Source: Gammaproteobacteria bacterium (lineage in GTDB: Bacteria; Pseudomonadota; Gammaproteobacteria; Steroidobacterales; Woeseiaceae). From it: a stretch of DNA of 6,033 nucleotides. Location: NCBI GenBank assembly GCA_003645495.1, contig QNFK01000134.1:1-6033 (forward strand). Reading direction: 5' to 3'. A program made the translations under genes and the position numbers. Below the pieces are notes generated by a model that made no database searches, was not told where the DNA came from, and saw only the letters and a program-made list of their open reading frames with translations. Of the stretch, positions 1 through 6,033 are shown one piece after another; position 1 is the stretch's first letter; each line of letters opens with the position of its first letter.

Positions 1-2
1 AT

Positions 3-83
3 GCGGTTGACTGGCCTTCTTATGATACCTTTGCTGCAGCAGCACTGAAGCTGCCTGGCTGGTGCGCAAATATCCACAAATAA
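3..83 (+). CDS. Possible C-terminal end of an upstream gene, cut by the window edge
   Basis: The third plus-strand frame is open from the left edge to a TAA at 81-83, giving 26 residues that end in LPGWCANIHK. I do not recognise the family. The reading rests on the frame staying open, on a protein-like composition (two tryptophans, an alanine run, a charged tail), and on the stop falling 53 bases before the next start, which would suit an operon with the symporter gene. A competing frame starting at base 1 closes at 46-48. Twenty-six open codons can arise by chance, so this stays tentative, and no function is proposed. Confidence 0.38.
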   Translation, partial: AVDWPSYDTFAAAALKLPGWCANIHK

Positions 84-136
84 AGAGCTCCGGCCCGGGC
101 CCACTGCGTGACCCACCTGCAAATGAGAGGCTGTAA

Positions 137-1642
137 ATGACGTATGCAATTGTCGTGATCGTCTATGTGCTGATTCTGCTCGGCATCAGTGTTTACAAGA
201 GCCGCAGCGTCAAATCCGCGGACGACTTTATCGTTGCTGGTCGCAATGTGCCGGTGTACATGCTGGTCGCGACCCTGGTTTGCACCTGGATCGGCTCCGG
301 CAGCCTGTTCGGCACCTCCGGCCTGACATTTCGCACTGGTTTGTCCGAGCTGTGGTTTTCGGCCGGCGCCTGGATTGGCATCCTGGTCATCTATTTCATT
401 GCAGCCAGAGTGCGCCGTATTGCGCAATATACGCTCACCGATTTGCTCGAAAAGCGCTACAGCCAGGCCGCAAAAATACTCGGTACGATAACGATCATCA
501 TTGCCTACATGGTTATCGCCGGATATCAATTCAAAGGTGGCGGCCGCTTCATCGCAATTCTGTCCGACGGTTCGATAAGTCCGGAAACGGGCATGCTGAT
601 GGCTGCAATCCTCATTATTGGTTTTACGATGCTGGCCGGGATGGTCTCCATCGTCTCCATCGATATTTTCAACGGCACCCTGATGTTGCTGGCAATGATC
701 GTTGCTTTCCCGTTCGCGATCGCGGCGCATGGTGGACTGGATGCGGTCATAACTACGATTCAGACGGTAAAACCAAGTCATTTGTCGGTAACCGGCGGTC
801 ACGACTTTTTCTGGGTCGTCGGCATTACCCTGCCAACATTCCTGTTGCTGATGAGCGAAAGCAGCATGTATCAAAAATTCTCATCGTCGAAAGATGAGAA
901 AAGCGCACGCCAGGCTGTACTCGGGATGTTCTTCGGCGTGGTTCTGGTCGAGGTGTTGATGATGTCGATCGCGCTGGTTGGTTTTGCGATCTACGCTGAT
1001 GATCCACGCTTCTTTATGGCGGATGGTTCGGTCAATCGTGCGATGGCCGAAGAAATCATTCTGCGTATCGGTTATGAACAATTGCCGGTTGTCGTTGGTT
1101 CATTGTTGCTCGCTGCGGGTGCCGCGATCATTATTTCTACCGGCAACACTTTCCTGATGGTGACATCAACCAATGTCACCCGTGATATTTTCCAGGCTTT
1201 CTTTTACAAGAACGCCACCTCCAAACAAATTATCTGGCTGCAGCGCGCCTGTATCGTCGGCATCGGCGTGCTCGCCTACCTGATGATGAGCCAGTTCGAG
1301 ACTATCCTGGAAATGGCGCTGATTTCTTACACGATGATTGGCGCGTCCCTGGCTCCGGCATTGCTTGCAGCATTTTTCTGGAAACGCGTAACGCGCGCCG
1401 GTGGTGTTGCATCGATAGCTGCCGGCATGTTGACGGTCATTGGCATCACGGTACTGAACTCGATTTTCAAGGACAGTGATCACGCCGTCCAGGTGCTGTG
1501 GACATCATTCCCAATGGATACGGATTACATCGCTTTGCCAGCCGTTACAGCGTCGATCGTGACATTGGTCTTTGTCAGCCTCATGACGCCGAAACCGGAT
1601 GACAGCGAGTGGCAGCCGTTCATGGGCGAGGTCGTCGACTGA
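137..1642 (+). CDS. Sodium:solute symporter, SSS family (substrate unknown)
   Basis: This 501-residue inner-membrane protein is a secondary transporter expected to couple inward solute movement to the sodium gradient. Many hydrophobic segments are visible, the first at about residues 3-19, consistent with the LeuT-fold layout of about 13 helices in this family, and the length is typical. Family landmarks are ADDFIVAGRNVP (28-39) after the first helix, WIGSGSLFGTSG (51-62) in the helix that lines the sodium site, YTLTDLLEKRY (98-108), and STGNTFLMVTST (334-345) followed by TRD (348-350). By my alignment S334 and T335 correspond to the Ser-Thr pair that binds sodium in the proline transporter PutP. 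A late GASLAPALLAAFFWKR stretch (402-417) is also typical. The ATG is preceded by GAGAGG at 125-130 with a 6-base gap. The acyl-CoA synthetase gene follows 48 bases downstream, so a carboxylate or related organic solute is a reasonable guess, but the substrate cannot be read from sequence. Confidence 0.93.
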   Translation: MTYAIVVIVYVLILLGISVYKSRSVKSADDFIVAGRNVPVYMLVATLVCTWIGSGSLFGTSGLTFRTGLSELWFSAGAWIGILVIYFIAARVRRIAQYTLTDLLEKRYSQAAKILGTITIIIAYMVIAGYQFKGGGRFIAILSDGSISPETGMLMAAILIIGFTMLAGMVSIVSIDIFNGTLMLLAMIVAFPFAIAAHGGLDAVITTIQTVKPSHLSVTGGHDFFWVVGITLPTFLLLMSESSMYQKFSSSKDEKSARQAVLGMFFGVVLVEVLMMSIALVGFAIYADDPRFFMADGSVNRAMAEEIILRIGYEQLPVVVGSLLLAAGAAIIISTGNTFLMVTSTNVTRDIFQAFFYKNATSKQIIWLQRACIVGIGVLAYLMMSQFETILEMALISYTMIGASLAPALLAAFFWKRVTRAGGVASIAAGMLTVIGITVLNSIFKDSDHAVQVLWTSFPMDTDYIALPAVTASIVTLVFVSLMTPKPDDSEWQPFMGEVVD

Positions 1643-1690
1643 CGCTCAACAGGTAAGGACTATAGAAGAAAGCAGCTTCAGGAGAGAACG

Positions 1691-3298
1691 ATGTCAGCAG
1701 CAGAGTCATACGCAACCGGGCCCACCGAGCCGGCAACACGAGACCTGACAATTGGCGAATTGCTGCAAGAGGGCGCCGCAGCCGTGCCCGACCGCGTGGC
1801 ACTCATTATCGGTACAGCAGATCCGGCGAAGCAGCGCAGCTGGACCTATACAGAACTCCTTGAAGATTCGTTACGTACAGCCCACGCATTGCGGGCGCGC
1901 TTCGAGCCTGGTGAACACGTCGCAATCTGGGCACCCAACATACCGGAATGGATACTGACGGAGTTTGGCAGCGCTATGGCCGGTCTCGTGCTGGTCACTG
2001 TGAACCCGACTTTCCAGGCCGGTGAGCTGGAATACGTCATCAATCAGTCGAAAAGCGTCGGCTTGCTGGTCCTGCCGGAGTTCCGCGGCAATAACATGCT
2101 CGCCATGGTCGATGCGGTTCGCGACAGCTGCCCAACGCTGCGTGAAGTTATTCGTCTGGATAAATGGGATGAGTTCCTGGATTCCGCCAGCGCATCCGAG
2201 GCAGCCCTGCCGGAAGTTTTGCCGGGGGACGCGGTGATGATCCAGTACACCTCGGGCACGACCGGTTTCCCAAAAGGCGCGCTCCTCAACCATCGCGGAC
2301 TGGTAAACAATGGTGCCCATACGATGGATCGCATGGGTGTGGAGGAAGGTGCGGTGTGGGTGGCAATGATGCCACTGTTTCATACAGCCGGCTGCGCACT
2401 CGGCGTCCTTGGAGCGGTCGCAAAACGCGCAACACAGGTTCTTTTGGAAGCCTTCGACCCCGGGCTGGCGCTGGAGATGACCGAAACTCATCGTGGGACA
2501 GCGCTGCTGGGCGTGCCAACAATGTTGATTGCTATCCTGGAGCATCCAGCTTTTGCAACTCGCGATTTGAGTTCGTTGCGCAGCATTTGTTCGGGTGGTT
2601 CAACAGTCCCGGCTGCACTGGTTGAACGACTGGAGGCGGATCTTGGCGCAGCATTTACGATTGTTTTTGGCCAGACCGAGTGTTCGCCGGTAGCGGCAAT
2701 GACCCGTCCGGATGATTCCACAGAGGACAAGGCCAATACACTTGGCACGCCGATGCCGAACACCGAAATAAAAATTGTCGATCCGGAGAACGGAGAAACG
2801 TTACCCGTGAATACAGCGGGTGAATTCTGCACACGCGGTTACCACGTGATGCTCGGTTACTTCGAAATGGAGGAAGCAACCGCGAGCGCGATCGACGCCG
2901 ATGGCTGGCTACACACCGGTGATTTGTGTTCCATGGATGAGCGCGGCTATTGCACCGTGCAAGGTCGTCTAAAAGACATGATCATTCGCGGTGGCGAAAA
3001 CATCTACCCTCGCGAAGTCGAGGAGTTGCTGTTTCGTCACCCGCAAGTTGCGGAAGTAGCAGTCCTGGGACTGCCCGATCCGAAATGGGGAGAAAACGTC
3101 GCTGCCTTTATTCGCGATGCCGATCCTGAGAATCCAGCCAGCGATACCGAGCTACGGGAATATTGCCGCCAGCACTTGTCGCCGCAGAAGACCCCGAGAA
3201 TTTGGGTGCGTACAGACGCTTTCCCGTTGACCGGATCCGGAAAAATACAGAAGTTTGTACTGCGCGAGCAATGGGAGAAAGAGCAGGGAGTAATCTGA
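1691..3298 (+). CDS. AMP-forming acyl-CoA synthetase (ANL superfamily, fatty-acyl-CoA ligase type)
   Basis: This 535-residue cytoplasmic enzyme is expected to activate a carboxylic acid with ATP to an acyl-adenylate and pass it to coenzyme A. All core ANL motifs are present: the phosphate-binding loop YTSGTTGFPKG (186-196), the adenine-side FGQTE (326-330), HTGD (408-411) whose aspartate binds ribose, the hinge GRLKDMIIRGGENIYP (425-440), and the C-terminal PLTGSGK (512-518) with the adenylation lysine at K518. Length and the NPTFQAGELEY stretch (105-115) fit medium- or long-chain fatty-acyl-CoA synthetases related to FadD and AcsA-like proteins. No extra domain is present. AGGAGAG (1680-1686) lies just upstream of the ATG and supports this start. 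It follows the symporter gene by 48 bases with no terminator between, so the two are probably co-transcribed. The acid is not assignable: the pocket residues are not diagnostic by eye. The REP doublet lies 42 bases past the stop. Confidence 0.94.
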   Translation: MSAAESYATGPTEPATRDLTIGELLQEGAAAVPDRVALIIGTADPAKQRSWTYTELLEDSLRTAHALRARFEPGEHVAIWAPNIPEWILTEFGSAMAGLVLVTVNPTFQAGELEYVINQSKSVGLLVLPEFRGNNMLAMVDAVRDSCPTLREVIRLDKWDEFLDSASASEAALPEVLPGDAVMIQYTSGTTGFPKGALLNHRGLVNNGAHTMDRMGVEEGAVWVAMMPLFHTAGCALGVLGAVAKRATQVLLEAFDPGLALEMTETHRGTALLGVPTMLIAILEHPAFATRDLSSLRSICSGGSTVPAALVERLEADLGAAFTIVFGQTECSPVAAMTRPDDSTEDKANTLGTPMPNTEIKIVDPENGETLPVNTAGEFCTRGYHVMLGYFEMEEATASAIDADGWLHTGDLCSMDERGYCTVQGRLKDMIIRGGENIYPREVEELLFRHPQVAEVAVLGLPDPKWGENVAAFIRDADPENPASDTELREYCRQHLSPQKTPRIWVRTDAFPLTGSGKIQKFVLREQWEKEQGVI

Positions 3299-3340
3299 AG
3301 CTTTGCTGCGATGTACAGATATATTTCGCTGATTTGAAAT

Positions 3341-3405
3341 ATCGCCCGCTGGGCGGGCTCCTACATTTCTGATTAGCATTTGTAGGAGCCCGCCCAGCGG
3401 GCGAT
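3341..3405. repeat. REP doublet (REPIN-like): perfect 25-bp inverted repeat at a convergent gene junction
   Basis: Bases 3341-3365 and 3381-3405 are exact reverse complements over 25 positions, separated by 15 AT-rich bases (3366-3380). Each arm carries a smaller palindrome: GCCCGC / 3 bases / GCGGGC, at 3344-3358 and 3388-3402. The right arm reads TGTAGGAGCCCGCCC, with a GTAG head (3382-3385) two bases before the stem. A GTAG head followed by a GC-rich palindrome is the hallmark of bacterial repetitive extragenic palindromes, and two in inverted orientation form a REPIN. The heads face the centre. Such elements are non-autonomous and in other genomes are moved by a REP-associated tyrosine transposase (RAYT), which is not in this window. 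The whole could fold into one very stable hairpin and may end transcription from both sides, although neither side is followed by a clean T run. Membership of a family needs copies elsewhere in the genome. Confidence 0.82.
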
Positions 3406-3418
3406 TTAGCAGGGTCTA

Positions 3419-3652
3419 CTACGAGTTCGCCTGCTGCTGCGCTTTCAATTCATCTGCCCGTTTGCATAACGTGGCTAATTCGTCGGCGTCTTTGTTATTT
3501 CCAGATTCCCGCAATTGCTCGACAGCCGCATCCAGATCAATGCTTGCGCCGTCCGAAATCGTTGCTTCTCCCAGCAAAGTCTTGATGCGCCCCAGAATTT
3601 GCATGAATTCCTGCAGCGTTTCGTCATTTTCCATTTGCGGATTGTAAGTCAC
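3419..3652 (-). CDS. Small acidic hypothetical protein, 77 residues
   Basis: I do not recognise this protein. It starts with GTG at 3652 and ends with TAG at 3419-3421. GTG is preferred over the in-frame ATG at 3634 (residue 7) because AGGAAG lies 5 bases upstream of GTG, while nothing similar precedes the ATG. It has no signal peptide, membrane segment or cysteine pair; the single cysteine is in ATLCKRADELKAQQ. Two helical stretches are likely, about residues 8-30 and 41-73, with leucine, isoleucine and alanine spacing suited to a coiled coil or helical hairpin, joined by an ISDGASIDLDAA linker (32-43). The shape, though not clear sequence identity, recalls small helical partner proteins such as the exonuclease VII small subunit, and I do not assign it to that family. 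It faces the acyl-CoA synthetase across the REP doublet, so it is unlikely to share a transcript with it. Confidence 0.72.
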   Translation of the reverse strand: MTYNPQMENDETLQEFMQILGRIKTLLGEATISDGASIDLDAAVEQLRESGNNKDADELATLCKRADELKAQQQANS

Positions 3653-3657
3653 TGTAG

Positions 3658-3663
3658 CTTCCT
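3658..3663 (-). promoter_or_regulatory. Shine-Dalgarno that decides the GTG start of the small protein
   Basis: On the minus strand this reads AGGAAG and ends 5 bases before the GTG at 3650-3652. The alternative ATG at 3632-3634 has no purine-rich site at the right distance, so this element chooses the start. Confidence 0.65.
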
Positions 3664-3674
3664 GGCGTTAGCAA

Positions 3675-3704
3675 TTAATAAAGTCGTCACATCGCCAGTG
3701 GAAA
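3675..3704 (-). promoter_or_regulatory. Possible sigma-70-type promoter for the small protein gene
   Basis: On the minus strand TTTCCA (3699-3704) and TATTAA (3675-3680) are separated by 18 bases. Each matches 4 of 6 consensus positions. Transcription would begin about 15 bases before the GTG, just leaving room for the Shine-Dalgarno at 3658-3663. Matches this weak are common by chance, but the gene needs its own promoter or read-through from the flavoprotein gene some 200 bases upstream. Confidence 0.27.
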
Positions 3705-3854
3705 CGGCTCAACCTCGACTCGCAAATAATTAGACAAACGTGCCCCGGCTATCGTTGCAGCGCTGGTTTTTGTGGTCTGGAATTTCGGCAGTCTCGAAAA
3801 ATAGCAACAGGATCGCAATACCAGGACAGAACGGCTCTGGCATTCGGTCATCAC

Positions 3855-5693
3855 TTACGTCGCTAACGACTCCTGAACGGCCCTGTATCCCTGCACAATC
3901 GCTGAGTTTGTACCCGAGGCCGCGCCGGCGTCCGAATTCGCTATCGTAATGCGGCCAAACGGCTTTCTGCCGATTACCCAGGGTTTACTTTCTTCGTTGG
4001 GCCAGTCTGGCTCCCAGAGCAAAATGGGCTTGTAGGGATATCCGTGCGCCCAGCGATTGACGGTAATCGCGTGAATGTCACGCTCGGCATCGAAGCCAGC
4101 ACCGGAAAGCGCCTGATCGAGTTGATCGCGTACATGGTATTCAAACGTGGAGAACGGCGTGCTGAGCAAGTGGCGTCGAGATTCGCGCCACTGCTCCGGG
4201 CCTTGAATATCCGGCGAATAATGTGCGTGACACATGTGCAGCACCATGGGGTCGTCCGGAGAGCTGCCGAATTCGTACTTGCCCAGGGAAACCGGATAGT
4301 CGAGTTCAACCTGCTTGAAAAAATCATTGGTGTAGTAAACAAAATCAACTCCAAGCTCAGCGAAGGGTTTCCAGTTGCGCACCAGCACCTTCGTGTAACT
4401 CAGGGGAATTTTTACGCCATACCTGAGCCCTTCCACCTGCTTTTGCGGTAACTCCGGACACAGATAAGGGATCGCGCTGTTGTAACAAGCCATGATGCAT
4501 TTCTTGCCACGAACGGTGTGTGCGTTGCCCTGGTGGACGAACATCACATCAACTGCTTTGCTATCGTTAGTATGTGCGACGTTGACGACCGTGCTATTCA
4601 AACGAATTCTCACGGGAGTACCGCTTCTGTCCAGCAGTGAATAATTTACTCTCGCCGTGACCACATCTTCCATACTTGAGCCTGGCACTGCATCCGGCAG
4701 CATAGATCGAACCATCAGGCGTGCGACTGAAGCATTGCCATCCGGGAAGTGAAATATGTAGGGCTCGTGCGGGCCGCTGCTAACACGTTGTAGCGTGTGG
4801 GCGAGGCCCGCCATACCGGCATCGTATGATTGCACGAGCGTAGCGGGAATCTCTTCAATTCCAACGCACCATTTGCTCATGCCCCAGCGGCGGAACATTT
4901 CCAAAACCTGTTGATCGACTTTGACGTAATTTTTCAGGAAATCGTAGTAGCTCGTCTTGCGCAAAATTTCCACTTTCTGATCCAGGTTTAAGCCAGGCAG
5001 GTAATCACGCTCATCAGTCCAGAGCCGGATCAGGTCGGCCTTCGCCTGGTCGTTCATCGGCGTTTGAGCCGCAAATTCCTCCCAGGGAATCTTGTTATAA
5101 CCAGCTACCAGTTTTTGCTCACCATAAGTCTGCTTGTCGAAAAGGATGCCTTTAGAGAGCCCCATCGACGAATATAGCTCCTGGTTGTACGCCTCGTAGA
5201 ACTTCTCGACGTCGACGCCAATATCACGCAGAAGGTCTTTTCCAACGTCGCTCCAGTTTGAGGGTGAGTCGATCGACTCAGTCCCACCGTAGCCAATGCG
5301 AGTGCGGCCATTAATCCTGAATTCGTTACGCTTCGCATGCCCACCAAAATCATCGTGATTGTCGAGAATCAGGATTCGCGCGCCGGGATTTTCCTTGTTG
5401 TAGTAATAGGCGGCAGACAGACCGCTGATTCCTGCCCCTACGACGATGAGATCGTAAGATTCTTCATGCGCGCTCGATGGCCATGTCTTGCCAGAAACGC
5501 GGGCATGCATGGTCTCCCAGGAACCATCGTGGCTTCCTCGCAGCCCCGTCAACGCGGGTGGGTAGTAGTCCTGTCCCAGTTCAAATTCCGACCCGCTTGC
5601 ACCGAAAACCTGGCTCCATGGCGATAAAAGGGATGCACCAATCGCAACCTGTGTACCGTTTAGAAAGTCGCGCCGTGTGACATTACTTTTCAT
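3855..5693 (-). CDS. Tat-exported FAD-dependent amine oxidoreductase, spermidine dehydrogenase-like
   Basis: This 612-residue flavoprotein probably oxidises an amine, perhaps a polyamine, in the periplasm. The N-terminus has a twin-arginine signal: TRRDFLNG (6-13), a mild hydrophobic stretch (14-24), and a likely cleavage near residues 30-33 in VFGAS. The FAD/Rossmann fold opens with DLIVVGAGISG (81-91), carrying the GxGxxG glycines 86, 88 and 91, and the acidic residue D111 in LILDNHDDFGGHAKR closes the nucleotide-binding unit. The C-terminal flavin-contact segment is ITIANSDAGAASGTNSAIVQ (582-601). DYYPPALTGLRGSH (42-55) and GYGGTES (134-140) resemble proteins annotated as spermidine dehydrogenase (SpdH of Pseudomonas aeruginosa, about 620 residues), which also binds heme; the heme ligand is not verified here. 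The start is supported by AGGA (5700-5703 on the plus strand) 6 bases upstream. An amidohydrolase gene lies upstream on the same strand. Substrate and electron acceptor are inferred only; another amine or an unrelated alcohol is possible. Confidence 0.88.
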   Translation of the reverse strand: MKSNVTRRDFLNGTQVAIGASLLSPWSQVFGASGSEFELGQDYYPPALTGLRGSHDGSWETMHARVSGKTWPSSAHEESYDLIVVGAGISGLSAAYYYNKENPGARILILDNHDDFGGHAKRNEFRINGRTRIGYGGTESIDSPSNWSDVGKDLLRDIGVDVEKFYEAYNQELYSSMGLSKGILFDKQTYGEQKLVAGYNKIPWEEFAAQTPMNDQAKADLIRLWTDERDYLPGLNLDQKVEILRKTSYYDFLKNYVKVDQQVLEMFRRWGMSKWCVGIEEIPATLVQSYDAGMAGLAHTLQRVSSGPHEPYIFHFPDGNASVARLMVRSMLPDAVPGSSMEDVVTARVNYSLLDRSGTPVRIRLNSTVVNVAHTNDSKAVDVMFVHQGNAHTVRGKKCIMACYNSAIPYLCPELPQKQVEGLRYGVKIPLSYTKVLVRNWKPFAELGVDFVYYTNDFFKQVELDYPVSLGKYEFGSSPDDPMVLHMCHAHYSPDIQGPEQWRESRRHLLSTPFSTFEYHVRDQLDQALSGAGFDAERDIHAITVNRWAHGYPYKPILLWEPDWPNEESKPWVIGRKPFGRITIANSDAGAASGTNSAIVQGYRAVQESLAT

Positions 5694-5877
5694 TAGTTTT
5701 CCTGTCAGAGATAAGGACGCCCATCGACTTCGTCTGTTACTTTCTCCGCAAAAGCACCAGAAATCAAACAGAGAGTTGCTGGCAGCCAGGTAGCGGAGTT
5801 ACAGCGTGCGCAAGTCAGCGATCAGAGCGACACCCCAATTACAAACGCCCCGACGTTCTTCGACCTCATCTTATACA
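5694..5877. other. Intergenic spacer of 184 bases upstream of the flavoprotein gene
   Basis: No open frame with a plausible start and Shine-Dalgarno was seen. It contains the flavoprotein gene's Shine-Dalgarno at 5700-5703. A minus-strand TTGATT followed 18 bases later by AAAGTA is the best promoter-like pair and is weak. There is no strong hairpin followed by T residues after the amidohydrolase stop, so read-through into the flavoprotein gene cannot be excluded, yet the gap is large enough for a separate promoter. Confidence 0.5.
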
Positions 5878-6033
5878 TTAGTCGATCTTGACGATTTCGC
5901 CATCCTTCATCACGAACACGACCCGCTCCATGGCCCGGATATCGTCAAGTGGATTTCCCTCTACGGCGATAATGTCAGCCAGCTTGCCAGCCTTAAGTTC
6001 TGCCCGATCGGTAACCCCGAGCAAGTCCGCAGC
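5878..6033 (-). CDS. Metal-dependent amidohydrolase, C-terminal 51 residues only (imidazolonepropionase-like)
   Basis: The gene runs off the right edge; the stop is TAA at 5878-5880. The visible tail reads AADLLGVTDRAELKAGKLAD and then IIAVEGNPLDDI, ending VVFVMKDGEIVKID. The GKLADIIAVEGNPLDDI stretch is the typical last part of amidohydrolases of the imidazolonepropionase/prolidase-like group, where the chain returns to the small beta-sandwich domain that flanks the TIM-barrel. Metal ligands and catalytic residues lie outside the window, so the substrate (often Xaa-Pro dipeptides or cyclic amides) cannot be judged, and neither can a signal peptide. It is transcribed toward the flavoprotein gene, 184 bases away. 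Confidence 0.88.
   Translation of the reverse strand, partial: AADLLGVTDRAELKAGKLADIIAVEGNPLDDIRAMERVVFVMKDGEIVKID

Noticed and set aside
92..101. GGCCCGGGCC palindrome upstream of the symporter gene
   Set aside because: A 10-base palindrome without a loop or T run is expected by chance in GC-rich sequence and has no associated signal.
20..874. Long minus-strand open frame of 284 codons
   Set aside because: It lies opposite the symporter gene, is rich in His, Gln, Asp and Asn with no recognisable motif, and is the expected shadow of a hydrophobic membrane-protein gene.
280..897. Plus-strand open frame of 205 codons inside the symporter gene
   Set aside because: Out-of-frame shadow rich in Arg and His; the symporter frame carries the family motifs over the whole stretch.
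1871..2545. Minus-strand open frame of 224 codons
   Set aside because: Opposite the acyl-CoA synthetase, whose frame has all core motifs; composition is not protein-like.
3653..3854. About 200 bases downstream of the flavoprotein gene that might hide a small RNA or gene
   Set aside because: Apart from the weak promoter-like pair at 3675-3704 and the Shine-Dalgarno at 3658-3663, I saw no stable hairpin with a T run, no repeat and no convincing frame.
3740..3949. Plus-strand open frame of 69 codons
   Set aside because: Overlaps the C-terminus of the flavoprotein, has no Shine-Dalgarno and no recognisable motif.
5779..5790. Small CTGG-CAG-CCAG hairpin in the spacer upstream of the flavoprotein gene
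   Set aside because: Only 4 base pairs, with no T run; too weak to be a terminator or operator.
1..6033. Defence system, CRISPR array, integrase, insertion sequence or attachment site
   Set aside because: No direct repeat array, transposase, integrase or tRNA gene is present; the gene content is metabolic.

Overview
The window looks like a chromosomal segment of a Gram-negative proteobacterium, most likely a gammaproteobacterium. This is an inference from three things: roughly balanced base composition, protein families that are common there (a Tat-exported spermidine dehydrogenase-like flavoprotein, an imidazolonepropionase-like amidohydrolase, an SSS transporter), and a REP-type palindrome doublet with a GTAG head of the kind scattered through gammaproteobacterial genomes. 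No phage, plasmid, insertion sequence, CRISPR, tRNA or rRNA gene is visible.

Layout. Positions 1-83 probably hold the last 26 codons and stop of an unidentified plus-strand gene. It is followed by a plus-strand pair: a sodium:solute symporter of the SSS family (137-1642) and, 48 bases on, an AMP-forming acyl-CoA synthetase with its own strong Shine-Dalgarno (1691-3298). The pair is probably one transcription unit that takes up an organic solute and activates a carboxylic acid to its CoA thioester, though whether the two share a substrate cannot be read from the sequence. Just after the synthetase stop is a perfect 25-bp inverted repeat with a 15-base centre (3341-3405), which I read as a REP doublet (REPIN). 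It lies exactly at the convergent junction between plus- and minus-strand genes.

The rest is on the minus strand. A small acidic protein of 77 residues (3419-3652), with a GTG start fixed by a good Shine-Dalgarno, has no recognised family. About 200 bases with no convincing gene (3653-3854) separate it from a 612-residue Tat-signal flavoprotein (3855-5693) that resembles spermidine dehydrogenase. Upstream of that, after 184 bases without a gene, the window ends inside the C-terminus of a metal-dependent amidohydrolase (5878-6033, cut by the window edge).

Taken together this is an ordinary catabolic neighbourhood: uptake, CoA activation, exported amine oxidation and possibly peptide or amide hydrolysis. 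I found no evidence for a new multi-gene system. The best leads are the REP doublet, the orphan small protein and the unassigned substrates of the transporter/synthetase pair and the flavoprotein.
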